Positions 1 through 11,240 of a DNA stretch of 29,864 nt are shown here, one piece after another; position 1 is the stretch's first letter; each line of letters starts with the position of its first letter. Both the position numbers and the translations under genes were made by a program. This stretch comes from Phycisphaerales bacterium (GTDB lineage Bacteria > Planctomycetota > Phycisphaerae > UBA1845). Below the pieces are notes generated by a model, which was not told the origin of the DNA, made no database searches, and saw only the letters and a list, made by a program, of their open reading frames with translations. The stretch lies in assembly GCA_020639115.1 (NCBI GenBank), contig JACKHG010000027.1:1-29864 (forward strand). The letters are read 5' to 3'.

Positions 1-1
1 C

Positions 2-3000
2 GCCCGACCCATCTACCTGTTTCGACCGGACACCGACCCCCTGGACGGGGTCGATCATGACAACAGCTTTCTCTACTTCGCGTGGCAACTTTCGATCCGC
101 AAGGATGGCGGTCCCTTCGGCGAGCCGAATTTCGCTCCCGTGCCCTACGATGCGGACGACAACGGCAAGGCCTGCTTCGAGATTTCGCCCATTGCCAACA
201 GCGACTCCGGAGCTGAGGGGTACGCCATCCAGTTGCAGACGTGCGCGAACATCGCCGAGTACAATCCGACGAACAGCCTCACCAACAGCGCCCATTCGGA
301 CAACGATCTGCGGCTGCTGATGTCGCTCGACGACTTCCACGCGCTGCACCTTACGGCTCGGGGCGACCCCAACGACGATTTTGACGGGGACGACGACGTC
401 CTGCGCGCCGACAGTTTCGCCTTTCCGACCGCGCTGGTGCCGACGAACGGCGTGCTGCCGGGCATGCTCGGTGGGCCCGATCAGGAACTGCTGGCGAACC
501 CGACCAACGGATGCATCGACCAGGAGTTGACCCTCTGTGCCGGTCCCGACGTCAACAGCAACAACGTCGAGGTCGTCATCCGCCACGCCGAGTCGAAGCT
601 GCAGTTCGGCAACAGTCAGCGCGAGGCCCGTTTCGCACTGGCCCAAGTGGTGGGGCGGTACTTCACGCGCGCCGATGAGGACTTCGGCGACGAGGAATTT
701 GCAGTCACGGCGGTACGTGAGTCACTCCCCTCGATCGAGGTATCCAAGGCCGTGCGCTGCCTGGACGCGGACTCCAGCGCTTTCGCACCGGCGATCGAGG
801 TGGTTCCCGGCGCCGGAGTCGAGTATCGCATCACGGTGCGCAACACCGGCAACGAGCCGCTCGACGTGACCATGCACGATCTGATGCAGGCCGCCGGCAC
901 GCAGTCCGGTTTCGTGGCCTGCGCTCCGCAATGTGGAACGCTCTCTGCCGTGCTGCATCGCGGCGGTGCGACCGTGGACATCGACGCCGCCAACGCCGCC
1001 GCGTTTGGGCTTTCCCCTGACTTCTTCACGGACGAGTGTGTCGCGAGCACCGTCGGTTTTCTCAACGCGGTGCGCAGCGGTGCGCCGATTTTCCTGGGCA
1101 CGCTCCAGGGTGTCGCGGTCACCCGCGTCAACGGTGCGTGCCTGTTCCAGGAAGGCGACGTTCTCGAGCTGTTTTTCGAGGCCGTTCCGGACGTGACGGC
1201 GGAATTCTGCAGTGCCTTCGACGCCCCCGATTGCGTGAACAGCGTGGCGGTGACGGCGACGTTCGCGCCGCCCGCCGCGTTCAGCATCGGCAACAGTTGC
1301 GCGTTCAACGAAGTGTGCGACGATGGCTTGTTCTGCAACGGCGTCGAGACGTGCGGCACGAACGGCTTCTGCATTGCGGGCACGCCGCCGTGCGGCGCCG
1401 CGAACTGCGACGAGTTCGCCGACACGTGCGGGCTGCTCGTGGTCGACAGCGCCGACGCGTTCACCACGAACGGCGTCATCGCCGGTGACGGCAGCGACAA
1501 CACCACGCAGGTCGATATCCTCTGTGCCCAGATCTCCTGCGACGAGACCATCTGTGCGGACCTGGACACGGACGGTCTCTGCGACGTCGAGTACGCCGCG
1601 ACCAACAGCCTGCAACTGGCCTGTGACGCCAACGACGCGTTCCCGCTGGGGCTCGACTACACGTTCTTCGAGGCCAACGGCGGTGAAGTGCCTTTCGCTG
1701 CGACCGAACTGTGCAAGCCGGGATTCGTCGCGGCGGCGCTCGCCGCCGGCATCTCGGTCGGTCCTTGCGACCTGTGCAACGGTCCGTGCGACGGCATCGA
1801 CGACGACTGCGCCGCGCCCGGCGCGCTCGGTACGAACGGCACGGCCCTGGCCATGTGCCACCTGGATATCCCCAACCGCGCCGCGTGGCTGGCGTTCGCG
1901 GCGAGCGACGGCGGTGACGCCAACTGCCACACGAACGGCATTACGGCGACCGGCTTCATCGATACGAACGGCACGATCTGCACCGCGGGCGCCGACACGG
2001 CGGTCACGTCAACCTGCGGCGCCGACGTCTGCATCGCGCCCCCGTGCGTTCTGGATGTCGAGAAGTCCTTCCACTGCGTCGACAACTGCATCGAGCGCAA
2101 CCCGCTGGATGCCAACACCAACGCGCTCGAGGCCCTGCCCGGCGCGACGGTGGAATTCGAGATCATCGCGGCGAACACGGGCACCAACGGCGACCCCAAC
2201 ATCTGCAGCCTTTCGTTCGCTGACACGGTCAACGGGCCGTTCATCCCCTGTCCCGACGCCTGTACGATCCAGGTGATCAACGGCGCCGGCGATCCGGTCT
2301 GCAGCCTGCCGGGCGACTGGCTCCCCCTGAACGGCGCGCCCGTCGAAGTGGATCTGGCAACCGCCTGCGGGGCGGTGCTCTCGCCCGGCGACCACGTGGT
2401 CTTGCGCTGCGCCGGCACCATCCCCATCGGCGCAACGGGGACAACGACGAACAGCGTCACGGTGTCGGGGGCGGCTGACTGTCCCGACACCGGGGCCGTG
2501 TTCTGCTGTTCGGACAGCGACGAGAGCCTCGTCGATATCGACACCTGCGCCTATACGCTCGCCAAGGACGTCACCTGCGACGACCCGCGGGCGCCCGGTG
2601 CGTTCTTCGAGCCGGACCTGGTCGATGCGCTACCGGGCTCGACCCTCGGGTTCCGCATCCAGCTCACCAACAGCGGTGACGTGAACCTGCCGGCGCTGAC
2701 GCTCACCGACAGCCTGGGCTGCAGCGACTGGTTCATCCCCGGAAGCGTCGTCGCAGACATCGACGGCACGCCGGTGACGGACTGTGTCTGCCCCGGCGGC
2801 GTGTGCAGCACCGTCGCGGACCTGAACGGCCCCCACGACTTCAGCAGTTGCCCGCCCGGCGCCGTGCCGACCAACGGTGTGCTCACGATCACCTTCAAGG
2901 TCAAGGTGCCCGACGACTTCGCGACGCTCGGAACGCTGGAGGACTGCGTCAATACCGTCACGGTTCAGCCGGTGCCCGACGCCTGCTACGACAGCCTCAA

Positions 3001-4198
3001 CAACCCCTGTGCGGAGCTGACGGATTCGGCGCGCATCAACGTCGATGTGCCCGACGTGACGTGTGCCGAAACCGTGTGCGCCGATCTCGACACCGACGGC
3101 GTCTGCGAATTCGCGGACACGAACGCACTGCAGCTCGCCTGCAGCGCCAACGACGCGTTCCCGATCATCCTTGATTACACCTTCACGGTCACAAACACGG
3201 GCGAGACGCCCTTGGCCACCGTGGACGTGTGCAAGCCCGGCTTCGTCGCCCAGGCGCTCGCCGCGGGCATCGAGGTCGGACCGTGCGACCTCTGCACGGG
3301 CGCGTGCGACGCGGGTGATGATTGCGGCGTCGTCGGGCCTGTCGGCACCAACAGCTTCGTCAACGCCACCTGCCAGTTGAAGATCCCGACGCGCAGCGCC
3401 TGGCTCGCGTTCGCGGCGGGCGACGGCGGCGACGAAAACTGCCATACCAACAGCCTCGAAGTCACCGGCAACGTGGACACGAGCGGCTACTGCGCCGAGG
3501 GCGCGGATACGACCACGACTTCGACCTGTGGCGCCGAGGCGTGCATCGCGCCGACCTGCACGCTCGAGGTCGAGAAGACCTTCCGCTGCGTGGACAACTG
3601 CGTGGGCGACAACCCCGGCGTGAGCACGAACGCACTGGAGGTGCTTCCGGGCGCCACCGTCGAATTCGAGATCGTCGCGCGCAACGCGGGCCTGCCCGGT
3701 GACACGCCAATCTGCAACCTGGAGTTCACCGATACGCTGGCTGGTGCGTACGTGGACTGTCCGGACGAGTGCATCGTGCAGGTCATCGACGGCGCCACCA
3801 ACCCGGTCTGTTCCGTCCCCGCGGGATTCGTACGGATCGACGGCGTTCCATTTGCGCTGGATCTTGCGGCTGCGTGCGGCGTGCTGCTCGACCCCGGCGC
3901 CGAAGTGCACATCACCTGTACGGGCACGATACCGGATGACGCCACGGGCGTGGTGACGAACGCGATCGACGTGCGCGGTGCACCGACCTGCCCGGTAGGC
4001 GCTCCGGACTACTGCTGCACAGCCGATGCCTCGGCGCTGGTCGACATCGACACCTGCGGGCCTCGAGGTCGACAAGCTGGTGACCTGCGATGCCGGCGGA
4101 TCCGGGCGCCGTCTTCGACCCCGACCTGGTCAACGCCTTGCCGGGTGCGACGGTCGGATTCGCCTTCGACGTGTGCAACACGGGCGACGCGGCGCTGA
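2..4198 (+). CDS. Giant Cys-rich DUF11-like repeat protein, 5' part (partial, frameshifted)
   Basis: The reading frame is open to the left edge, so the true start and any signal peptide lie outside the window. The protein begins with about 240 residues of unrecognised Asp/Asn-rich sequence. A DUF11-like Ig-type domain follows (about 720-1290, with 'YRITVRNTGNEPLDV'), then a Cys-rich stretch with 'DDGLFCNGVETC' (about 1310-1440). From 1538 it enters three-domain super-repeats that continue in the next CDS. DUF11-type repeats are known from large secreted and cell-surface proteins; a structural or adhesive role here is inference. Alignment to the sister repeats shows that the sensible frame ends near 4060 (DIDTCG). 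The last 46 or so residues, up to the stop at 4198, are Arg-rich out-of-frame read-through. One extra base near 4058-4061 and two missing bases near 4092-4093 move the reading into the downstream frame. This and the next CDS were probably one gene. Confidence 0.8.
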   Translation, partial: ARPIYLFRPDTDPLDGVDHDNSFLYFAWQLSIRKDGGPFGEPNFAPVPYDADDNGKACFEISPIANSDSGAEGYAIQLQTCANIAEYNPTNSLTNSAHSDNDLRLLMSLDDFHALHLTARGDPNDDFDGDDDVLRADSFAFPTALVPTNGVLPGMLGGPDQELLANPTNGCIDQELTLCAGPDVNSNNVEVVIRHAESKLQFGNSQREARFALAQVVGRYFTRADEDFGDEEFAVTAVRESLPSIEVSKAVRCLDADSSAFAPAIEVVPGAGVEYRITVRNTGNEPLDVTMHDLMQAAGTQSGFVACAPQCGTLSAVLHRGGATVDIDAANAAAFGLSPDFFTDECVASTVGFLNAVRSGAPIFLGTLQGVAVTRVNGACLFQEGDVLELFFEAVPDVTAEFCSAFDAPDCVNSVAVTATFAPPAAFSIGNSCAFNEVCDDGLFCNGVETCGTNGFCIAGTPPCGAANCDEFADTCGLLVVDSADAFTTNGVIAGDGSDNTTQVDILCAQISCDETICADLDTDGLCDVEYAATNSLQLACDANDAFPLGLDYTFFEANGGEVPFAATELCKPGFVAAALAAGISVGPCDLCNGPCDGIDDDCAAPGALGTNGTALAMCHLDIPNRAAWLAFAASDGGDANCHTNGITATGFIDTNGTICTAGADTAVTSTCGADVCIAPPCVLDVEKSFHCVDNCIERNPLDANTNALEALPGATVEFEIIAANTGTNGDPNICSLSFADTVNGPFIPCPDACTIQVINGAGDPVCSLPGDWLPLNGAPVEVDLATACGAVLSPGDHVVLRCAGTIPIGATGTTTNSVTVSGAADCPDTGAVFCCSDSDESLVDIDTCAYTLAKDVTCDDPRAPGAFFEPDLVDALPGSTLGFRIQLTNSGDVNLPALTLTDSLGCSDWFIPGSVVADIDGTPVTDCVCPGGVCSTVADLNGPHDFSSCPPGAVPTNGVLTITFKVKVPDDFATLGTLEDCVNTVTVQPVPDACYDSLNNPCAELTDSARINVDVPDVTCAETVCADLDTDGVCEFADTNALQLACSANDAFPIILDYTFTVTNTGETPLATVDVCKPGFVAQALAAGIEVGPCDLCTGACDAGDDCGVVGPVGTNSFVNATCQLKIPTRSAWLAFAAGDGGDENCHTNSLEVTGNVDTSGYCAEGADTTTTSTCGAEACIAPTCTLEVEKTFRCVDNCVGDNPGVSTNALEVLPGATVEFEIVARNAGLPGDTPICNLEFTDTLAGAYVDCPDECIVQVIDGATNPVCSVPAGFVRIDGVPFALDLAAACGVLLDPGAEVHITCTGTIPDDATGVVTNAIDVRGAPTCPVGAPDYCCTADASALVDIDTCGPRGRQAGDLRCRRIRAPSSTPTWSTPCRVRRSDSPSTCATRATRR

Positions 4199-7100
4199 CC
4201 TCCGTGCGGCTGACCGATACACTGACCTGTGCCGACTGGTACGTGCCGAATACCGCCGCGGCGTTCATCGGCGGTGAGAACGTGACGTCCTGCGTCTGCC
4301 CCGGTGGCGCGTGTAGCACCATTGCGGACCTGAGCGGGCTCAAGGACCTCACCGGCTGCACGCCGGGAGCCATTCCCACCAACGGGTGCATGACGATCGC
4401 GTTCGAGGTCGCCGTACCGGCTGGCTTCGATACGATCGGCACGCCGCTCGATTGCGAAAACACGATTGAGGTGGCCGGGTTCTCCGACCTGTGTGCGAAC
4501 CCGGAGGCAAACACGTGCGGCCTCGACATCGATACCGCGGGCATCAACGTGCTCGTACCGGGCATCGAATGCACCAAGACGGCGTGCGCCGACATCAACA
4601 ACGACGGCGATTGTGATGATCCGATTGATCTCCCGCCGTCCAGCAACCTGCAGATGGCCTGTGACGTCAACGACGAGTATCCCGTGCGCGTCATCTACAC
4701 CTTCACAGCCGACAACACCGGCGAAACCGGTCTGGCCGGTGTGCAGGCGTGCGATCCTGACCTCGTCGCCGACGCGCTCGCAGCCGGCGCCATCGTGGGC
4801 CCCTGCGACCTCTGCACCGGCGCATGCGACGGCATCGATGACGACTGCGCCAGTCTGGGGGGTATCGCCCGCGACAGTCAGGATCTGCTGCCGGCTCCGC
4901 CCCGAGGGCCGTTGCAGAGTGTGCGCGAGGGGCAACAGCCCGCCTTCGTTGAAACGAATCAACGGGCAGGTGCCGCCAGCGCGACGTGCGCGATCGTCTT
5001 CCCCAACCGGCAATCCTGGCTCGACTTCGCGGGCGCGGATGGTGGCGACGAGAATTGTTACACGAATGGGCTCACCGTGTCCGCGGACGTGGACACCGCC
5101 GGCTTGTGCACCCGCGACGCGAACACGACCGTGGACTCCATGTGTGATGCGCAGGTCTGCATCGCCCCGACCTGCAACCTGGAGGTCGAGAAGACGTTCC
5201 GCTGCGTCGACAACTGTGCGGGCGACAATCCGGGCGTCGGCACCAACGCGCTCGAGGCGCTGCCCGGCGCCACCATCGAATACGAGATCATCGCGCGCAA
5301 CGCCGGCCTTCCGGGCGATACGCCGATCTGCAACCTGGAATTCACCGATTCGCTCACCGGTCTGATCGATCCCTGCCCAGGTGAATGTACCGTGCAGGTC
5401 GTGGACGGGGTCACCAATCCCACCTGCGTCGTACCGCCTGGATTCGTGCGCACGGATGGCGTGCCCTTCGCCCTGGATCTCGCGACCGCGTGCGGCGTCC
5501 TTCTCGATGCCGGCGATGAGGTGCACATCACCTGCCGCGGGACGATTCCCGATGATGCCAGGGGCGTGCTGATCAACACGATCGGTGTGCGCGGCGCGCC
5601 CACCTGCCCGGCGGGCAGCCCCGACTACTGCTGCACCGACAGCGACGAGGCATTGGTCGATATCGACACCTGCGCCCTCACGGTCACGAAGCAGGTCACC
5701 TGCGACGATCCAGCCGCTCCGGGCGCTGTCTTCGATCCCGACCTGGCCAACGCCCTTCCGGGCGCCACGGTCGGATTCGCGTTCGACGTGTGCAACTCGG
5801 GCGATGTGCCGCTGACCCTGGTGCAGATGGCGGACACGCTCACCTGTGGCGACTGGTACGTGCCCAACACCGTCGGAGCGTTCATCGGCGGCGCGGACGT
5901 GACGGCGTGCGTCTGCCCACCGGGTGGCTGCACCGACATCAGCGACCTCAACGGCCTCAAGGACCTGACGGCCTGCGCTCCTGCGGGCATTCCGACCAAC
6001 GGGTGCATGACGGTGGTCTTCGACGTGTCCGTGCCCGCCGACTTCAACACGCCGGGTACGCCGCTCGACTGCGAGAATACCATCACCATCGGCGGCTATA
6101 CGGACGTCTGTGCCAATCCCAACGCGGGTCCGTGCGCCATGGACGTGGACACCGCCGGCATCAACGTGGTCGTTCCGGAAATCGAGTGCGACAAGTTCGT
6201 CTGTGCGGACATCAATGCCGACGGCGACTGCGACGATCCAGTGGACCTGCCGGCCACGGGCGACCTGATGATGGGCTGCAACGTCAACAGCAGCTTCCCC
6301 ATCAGCCTCATCTACAGCTTCCCGATCCGCAACACGGGCGAGTCCGCGATGCTGGACGCCCAGGCGTGTGATTCCGACCTGGTGGCGGATGCGCTGGCTG
6401 CCGGCGCGAGCGTCGGCCCGTGCGATCTGTGCACCGGCGCCTGCGATGGGATCGACGACACCTGCGCCCACCTCGGCGACATTCCCGTCAACGGTTCCAC
6501 GACCGGCTTCTGCACGATCGAGTTCCCGACGGCTGCGGCCTGGGAGCAGTTCGCCGCAGCGGACGGCGGCGCCGCCGACTGCCACAGCAACGGCATCACC
6601 TCGTCGGCTGAGGTGGATACGACGGGCCTGTGCAGCCACGACGCCGACACGCTCTACGACTCCACCTGCGGCGCCGACGTGTGCATCGCTCCGCCGTGCG
6701 TGCTCGACGTGGAGAAGACGGTGCGGTGCGTGGACAATTGCGACGGCGACAACCCGGGCCCGGCGGTCGATACGCTCGAGGCACTGCCCGGCGCCATCGT
6801 GGAGTTCGTCGTGACCGTGCGCAATACGGGCACCGTCGACGATCCGCCGATCTGCACCCTGGAGCTGATCGATACGCTGACCGGGCCGTTCACGTCGTGC
6901 GGGGGCGATCCGCTGATGCAGGTAATCAACGGCAATGGCGATCCGATCTGCCACGTGCCGGCCGATTTCCGCACCGATGGTACGCCGTTCACGCTGGACC
7001 TGGTGAGTTCCTGCGGGGTCGCGCTCACACCCGGCGACGAACTGATCATCACGGGACGCGGGATCGTCCAGGGCGGGGCCGCCTCGATCGACAACACCGC

Positions 7101-10100
7101 AACGGCGCGCGGCGCCACCGAGTGCGCCATGCCGACCATCGAATACTGTTGCGAGGACACCGACTCGGCTGCCGTGAACATCAACACGTGCAGCCTGACG
7201 GTCACGAAGGACGTCACCTGCGACGATCCTGCGGACCCGGGCGCGGTCTTCGATCCGGACCTGGTGACGGCGTTGCCCGGTGCCAGCATCGGGTTCGCCT
7301 TCGACGTCTGCAACACCGGAAGCGTCAATCTGCCGATCGTCTCGCTTGAGGAAACGCTGAGTTGCGCGTGGCCGGTCGGTGGCTTCGCCGCGTACATCGG
7401 CGCGACCGATGTCACGCCGTGCGTGTGCCCGGGAGGCACGTGCACCAGCGCGGATGATCTGGACGGCGCGAAGAACCTCGATGCGTGCCTGTCTGGCGGC
7501 ATTCCCACGAACGGTTGCCTGACGATTACGTTCCAGGCCCAGGTTCCGCCCGGCTTCGACGCGGTGGGAACACCGCTCGACTGCAAGAACACCATCGAGG
7601 TGCAGGGGCAGAGCGACATCTGTGCAGCCGGGGACGGCACGAGCGCGTGCCCGCCGGCAATCGATACCGCCGGTATCAACGTGGTCGTGCCGGACGTGGA
7701 TTGTTCGGAATCGATCTGTGCCGACTATGACGTGAACGGCACGTGCGACTCCGGGCCGACCGACGACCTCATGTTGGGTTGCGACGTGAACGACTCGTTC
7801 CCGCTGGCGCTGCTCTACTCCTTCAGCGTCGGCAATCCGGGCGAGACGGCGCTCGCCACGGCGGATGCGTGCAAGCCTGGCTTCGTACAGGCTGCGGTCG
7901 ACGCCGGGATCGCCGTGGGGCCGTGCGATTTGTGCACCGGCGCCTGCGACGGCATTGACGATGACTGCGCGGAAGTCGGTCCAATCCCGCCCGGTGGAAC
8001 CGGCGTAGCCACCTGCCGGCTGGTGATTCCGGACCGCGCGGCGTGGGATGCGTTCGCCGCAAGCGATGGCGGTAGTCCCAATTGTCACTCGAATGGCATG
8101 ATGGTCACGGGGTTCGTGGACACGACCGGGCTCTGTGCCATGGGCGCGGACACATCGCGTGACACCATGTGCGGCGCCGAGGCGTGCATCGCGCCGTCGT
8201 GCGATCTCGAGGTCGAGAAGACGTTCCGCTGCGTGGACAACTGCCTGGGCGACAGTCCCGGCGCGAGCGTGGCGTCGCTGCCGGCGCTGCCCGGGGCCAC
8301 GGTCGAGTTCGAGGTCGTTGCCCGCAACGCCGGCGCCGTTGGCGCTGATCCGCTCTGCAGCCTGAACTTCGCCGACACGCTGGAAGGGCCGTTTGAGATC
8401 TGTCCGGATGCGTGCGTGGTGCAGGTGATCAACGGCAACGGTGACCCGGTCTGCACCGGCGCGCCCGCCCTCACGACGAACGGCTTCAACTACGCGCTCG
8501 ACCTGCAGGCCGCCTGCGGCGTGCTCCTGGATCCGGGTGACGAGGTGGTGATTCGCTGCACCGGGACCATTCCGGACGATGCGCCGGCGGGCATTACGTC
8601 CAATAGCGTGACGGTCATGGCGGCCTCCGAGTGTCCGACCACGGGTCCGCTCTACTGCTGCGAGGACGACGGGTACGCCGAGGTCAACGTCGGCAGTTGC
8701 GGCATGGTGGTGACGAAGCGGGTCACCTGTGACGACCCGGCTGACCCCGCCGCGGTCTTCGACGACGCCATGGTGGATGCGCTGCCCGGCGCCACGATTG
8801 GCTTCTCGTTCAACGTGTGCAACACGGGCACGGTCGAACTGCCCACGCTCGAACTCAACGACATGTTGACCTGCGACGGGTGGTTTGTGCCGCTCTCGGT
8901 GCAGGCGTTCATCGGCGCGGTCAACGTGACGGATTGCGTGTGTCCGCCGGGTGGGTGCACCGTGATTGGCGATCTCAACGGCACCAAGGATCTGGCGGCC
9001 TGCCTGCCGGGTGGAATTCCGCCGGAGGACTGCGCCACGATTAGCTTCGAGGTGCGCGTGCCCGCCGACTATGCCGCCAAGGGTACGACCACGGACTGCC
9101 TCAACATGATCACGGTGCAGGGCCGCAGCGCGGTCTGCGCGAATCCCGATGCCAACCCGTGCCCGATCGATCTGGACACGGCGGCGATCAACGTGCTGGT
9201 GCCCGAACTCGCCTGCGACAAGCAGGTGTGCGCCGACATCAACAACGACGGCGACTGCGCTGATCCGGGCGCCGGCGCGATTCCAGCGGATATTCCGTTC
9301 ACGTCGAGTCTCAACATGGCCTGCGACGTGAATGGGGCATTCCCGATTCGCCTCATCTACCGGTTCATCAACACCAACGGCGGCGAAACGGATCTGCTCA
9401 ACGCGCAGGCGTGCGATGCGAATCTGGTCGCCGACGCGCTGGCCGCCGGAGCCACCGTCGGTCCCTGCGACCTGTGCACCGGAGCCTGCGACGGCATCGA
9501 CGACACCTGTGCCGACCTGGGCACGATTCCCGCCGGCGGGCTGTCCATGGCCACGTGCGAAATCGTCTTCCCGACGGTCGATTCGTGGGATGCGTTTGCC
9601 GCCGCCGACGGCGGGTTGGCTGAATGCCACGACAACACCGTGAATGCATCCGCCGACGTGGATACGACCGGACTGTGCCACCGGGACGCCGTGACGGAAC
9701 TCATGTCGACATGCGGCGCCCAGGCCTGCCTCTCGCCGCCGTGCGGGCTCGACGTCTCCAAACAGTTCCACTGCATCGAGAGCTGTGCGGATCGCACGCC
9801 AATCAGCGCCGACACGAACGCGCTGCAGGCGATCCCGGGAGCGGCGGTCGAATTCGAAATCCACGCCGTGAACGCGGGCGCGGTTGACGATCCGTCGATC
9901 TGCCGGCTGCGCTTCACGGACACGCTCGATGGACCGTTCATCCCGTGTGCCGATTTCTGCGAAGTGGAGATTCCGGGACGGCAGATCTGTCCGCTTCCGG
10001 CGAACTGGCTGCCAATCGACGGCTCAGCCGTGGAACTCGATCTGCCCGCCGACTGCGGCGGTCCGCTCGCGCCCGGCGAGGAGGTCGTGATCCGCTGCGC

Positions 10101-11240
10101 CGGCACGATCGATCCGAACGCCGCGGGCACCGACGTGATCAGCAATGGCCTGGTCGTCGAGGGCGCAACCGTTTGTCCGCCTTCGGGCGACATCACCTAC
10201 TGCTGCGACGCCGACACGAACGCCGAGGTCATGGTCGACACCTGCGCGTTCATGCTCGTCAAGCAGGTGGCGTGCGACAACGGCGTACTGGGCAAGAAGG
10301 CGACAATCCTGCCCGGCGGTGAGGCGGAGTTCCAGTTCGACGTGTGCAATACGGGCGAGCTGGCGATTCCGCGGGTCGACGTGCTCGACGCGCTCAGTTG
10401 CCCGTCGTGGTACCGCGCCGGGTCGGCGACGTGCACGATCGGTGGGACGGATGTGACGAGTTGCGTCTGTCCGCCGGGTGGTTGCGTGGAGTCGTTCGAC
10501 CTCAACGGTCTCAAGGATCTCGATGCGTGTCTGCCGGGCGGGATCCCGCCTGGCGCGTGCATGACCTGCACGTTCGACGTGGACGTGCCGCCGGACTTCG
10601 ACGCAGCCGGTGAAGCGGTTGACTGCACCAACATCGTGAGGGTCTCCGCCTTCAACGACGTGTGCGGCTCATCGCCGAACAACCCGTGTGATGAACACGA
10701 GGACCGCGCCGAGATCGACGTCGTCGTCCCGAGCATCGAGTGTGCGAAGACCGTCTGCGCCGACATGAACAACGACGGTGACTGCACGGATCCCGGTGAT
10801 TTCGATGAGGAGACGAGCTTCGAGATCCCGGCGGCAGCCACGTTCCCGCTGAGCATTACGTACACGTTCATGTCGAAGAACACCGGCGATACGGACATCG
10901 TCAACGCCAAGGTCTGCGATCCTGAACTCGTCGACGACGCCCTGGCAGCCGGCGCCTCGTTCGGGCCCTGCCATCTGTGCACGGGCGCGTGCGACGGTAC
11001 GGACGACACCTGCGCGAATCTCGGCACAATTGCCTCCGGTGGTATGGAAATGCGCTCGTGCAGTATCATCTTCAACAACCGGACGCAGCTCGAGACGTTC
11101 ATGCAGCAGGACAACGACGGCAACGATTACCGCTACATCAACACCTGCGGGACGATGGCCGAGGTGGACACCACCGGCCTCTGCAGCACGCCGCTCGACT
11201 CCCTGCGTCTCGAGTGCGGGACCGAATTCGGTATCGAGCA
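1538..11240 (+). repeat. Tandem three-domain (A-B-C) protein super-repeats, six full copies plus one A
   Basis: The first Cys codon of each A domain lies at 1538, 3062, 4570, 6187, 7702, 9214 and 10741. Successive spacings are 1524, 1508, 1617, 1515, 1512 and 1527 bases. All are multiples of three except 1508, which contains the net one-base loss of the frameshift; 1617 contains an in-frame insertion of about 105 bases. B domains start near 2045, 3557, 5172, 6698, 8201 and 9745. C domains start near 2545, 4055, 5671, 7190, 8699 and 10243. The array ends after the seventh A domain. The repeats have diverged at the nucleotide level but keep cysteine positions, which fits old duplication under selection for fold. 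Confidence 0.85.

Noticed and set aside
4009..9864. Very long minus-strand open frame (1951 residues) opposite the giant repeat gene
   Set aside because: It mirrors the repeats of the plus-strand gene, is Arg/Val/Gly/His-rich without domains, and follows from GC-rich codon bias; similar mirror frames lie at 722-1930, 2630-4075 and 10669-12867.
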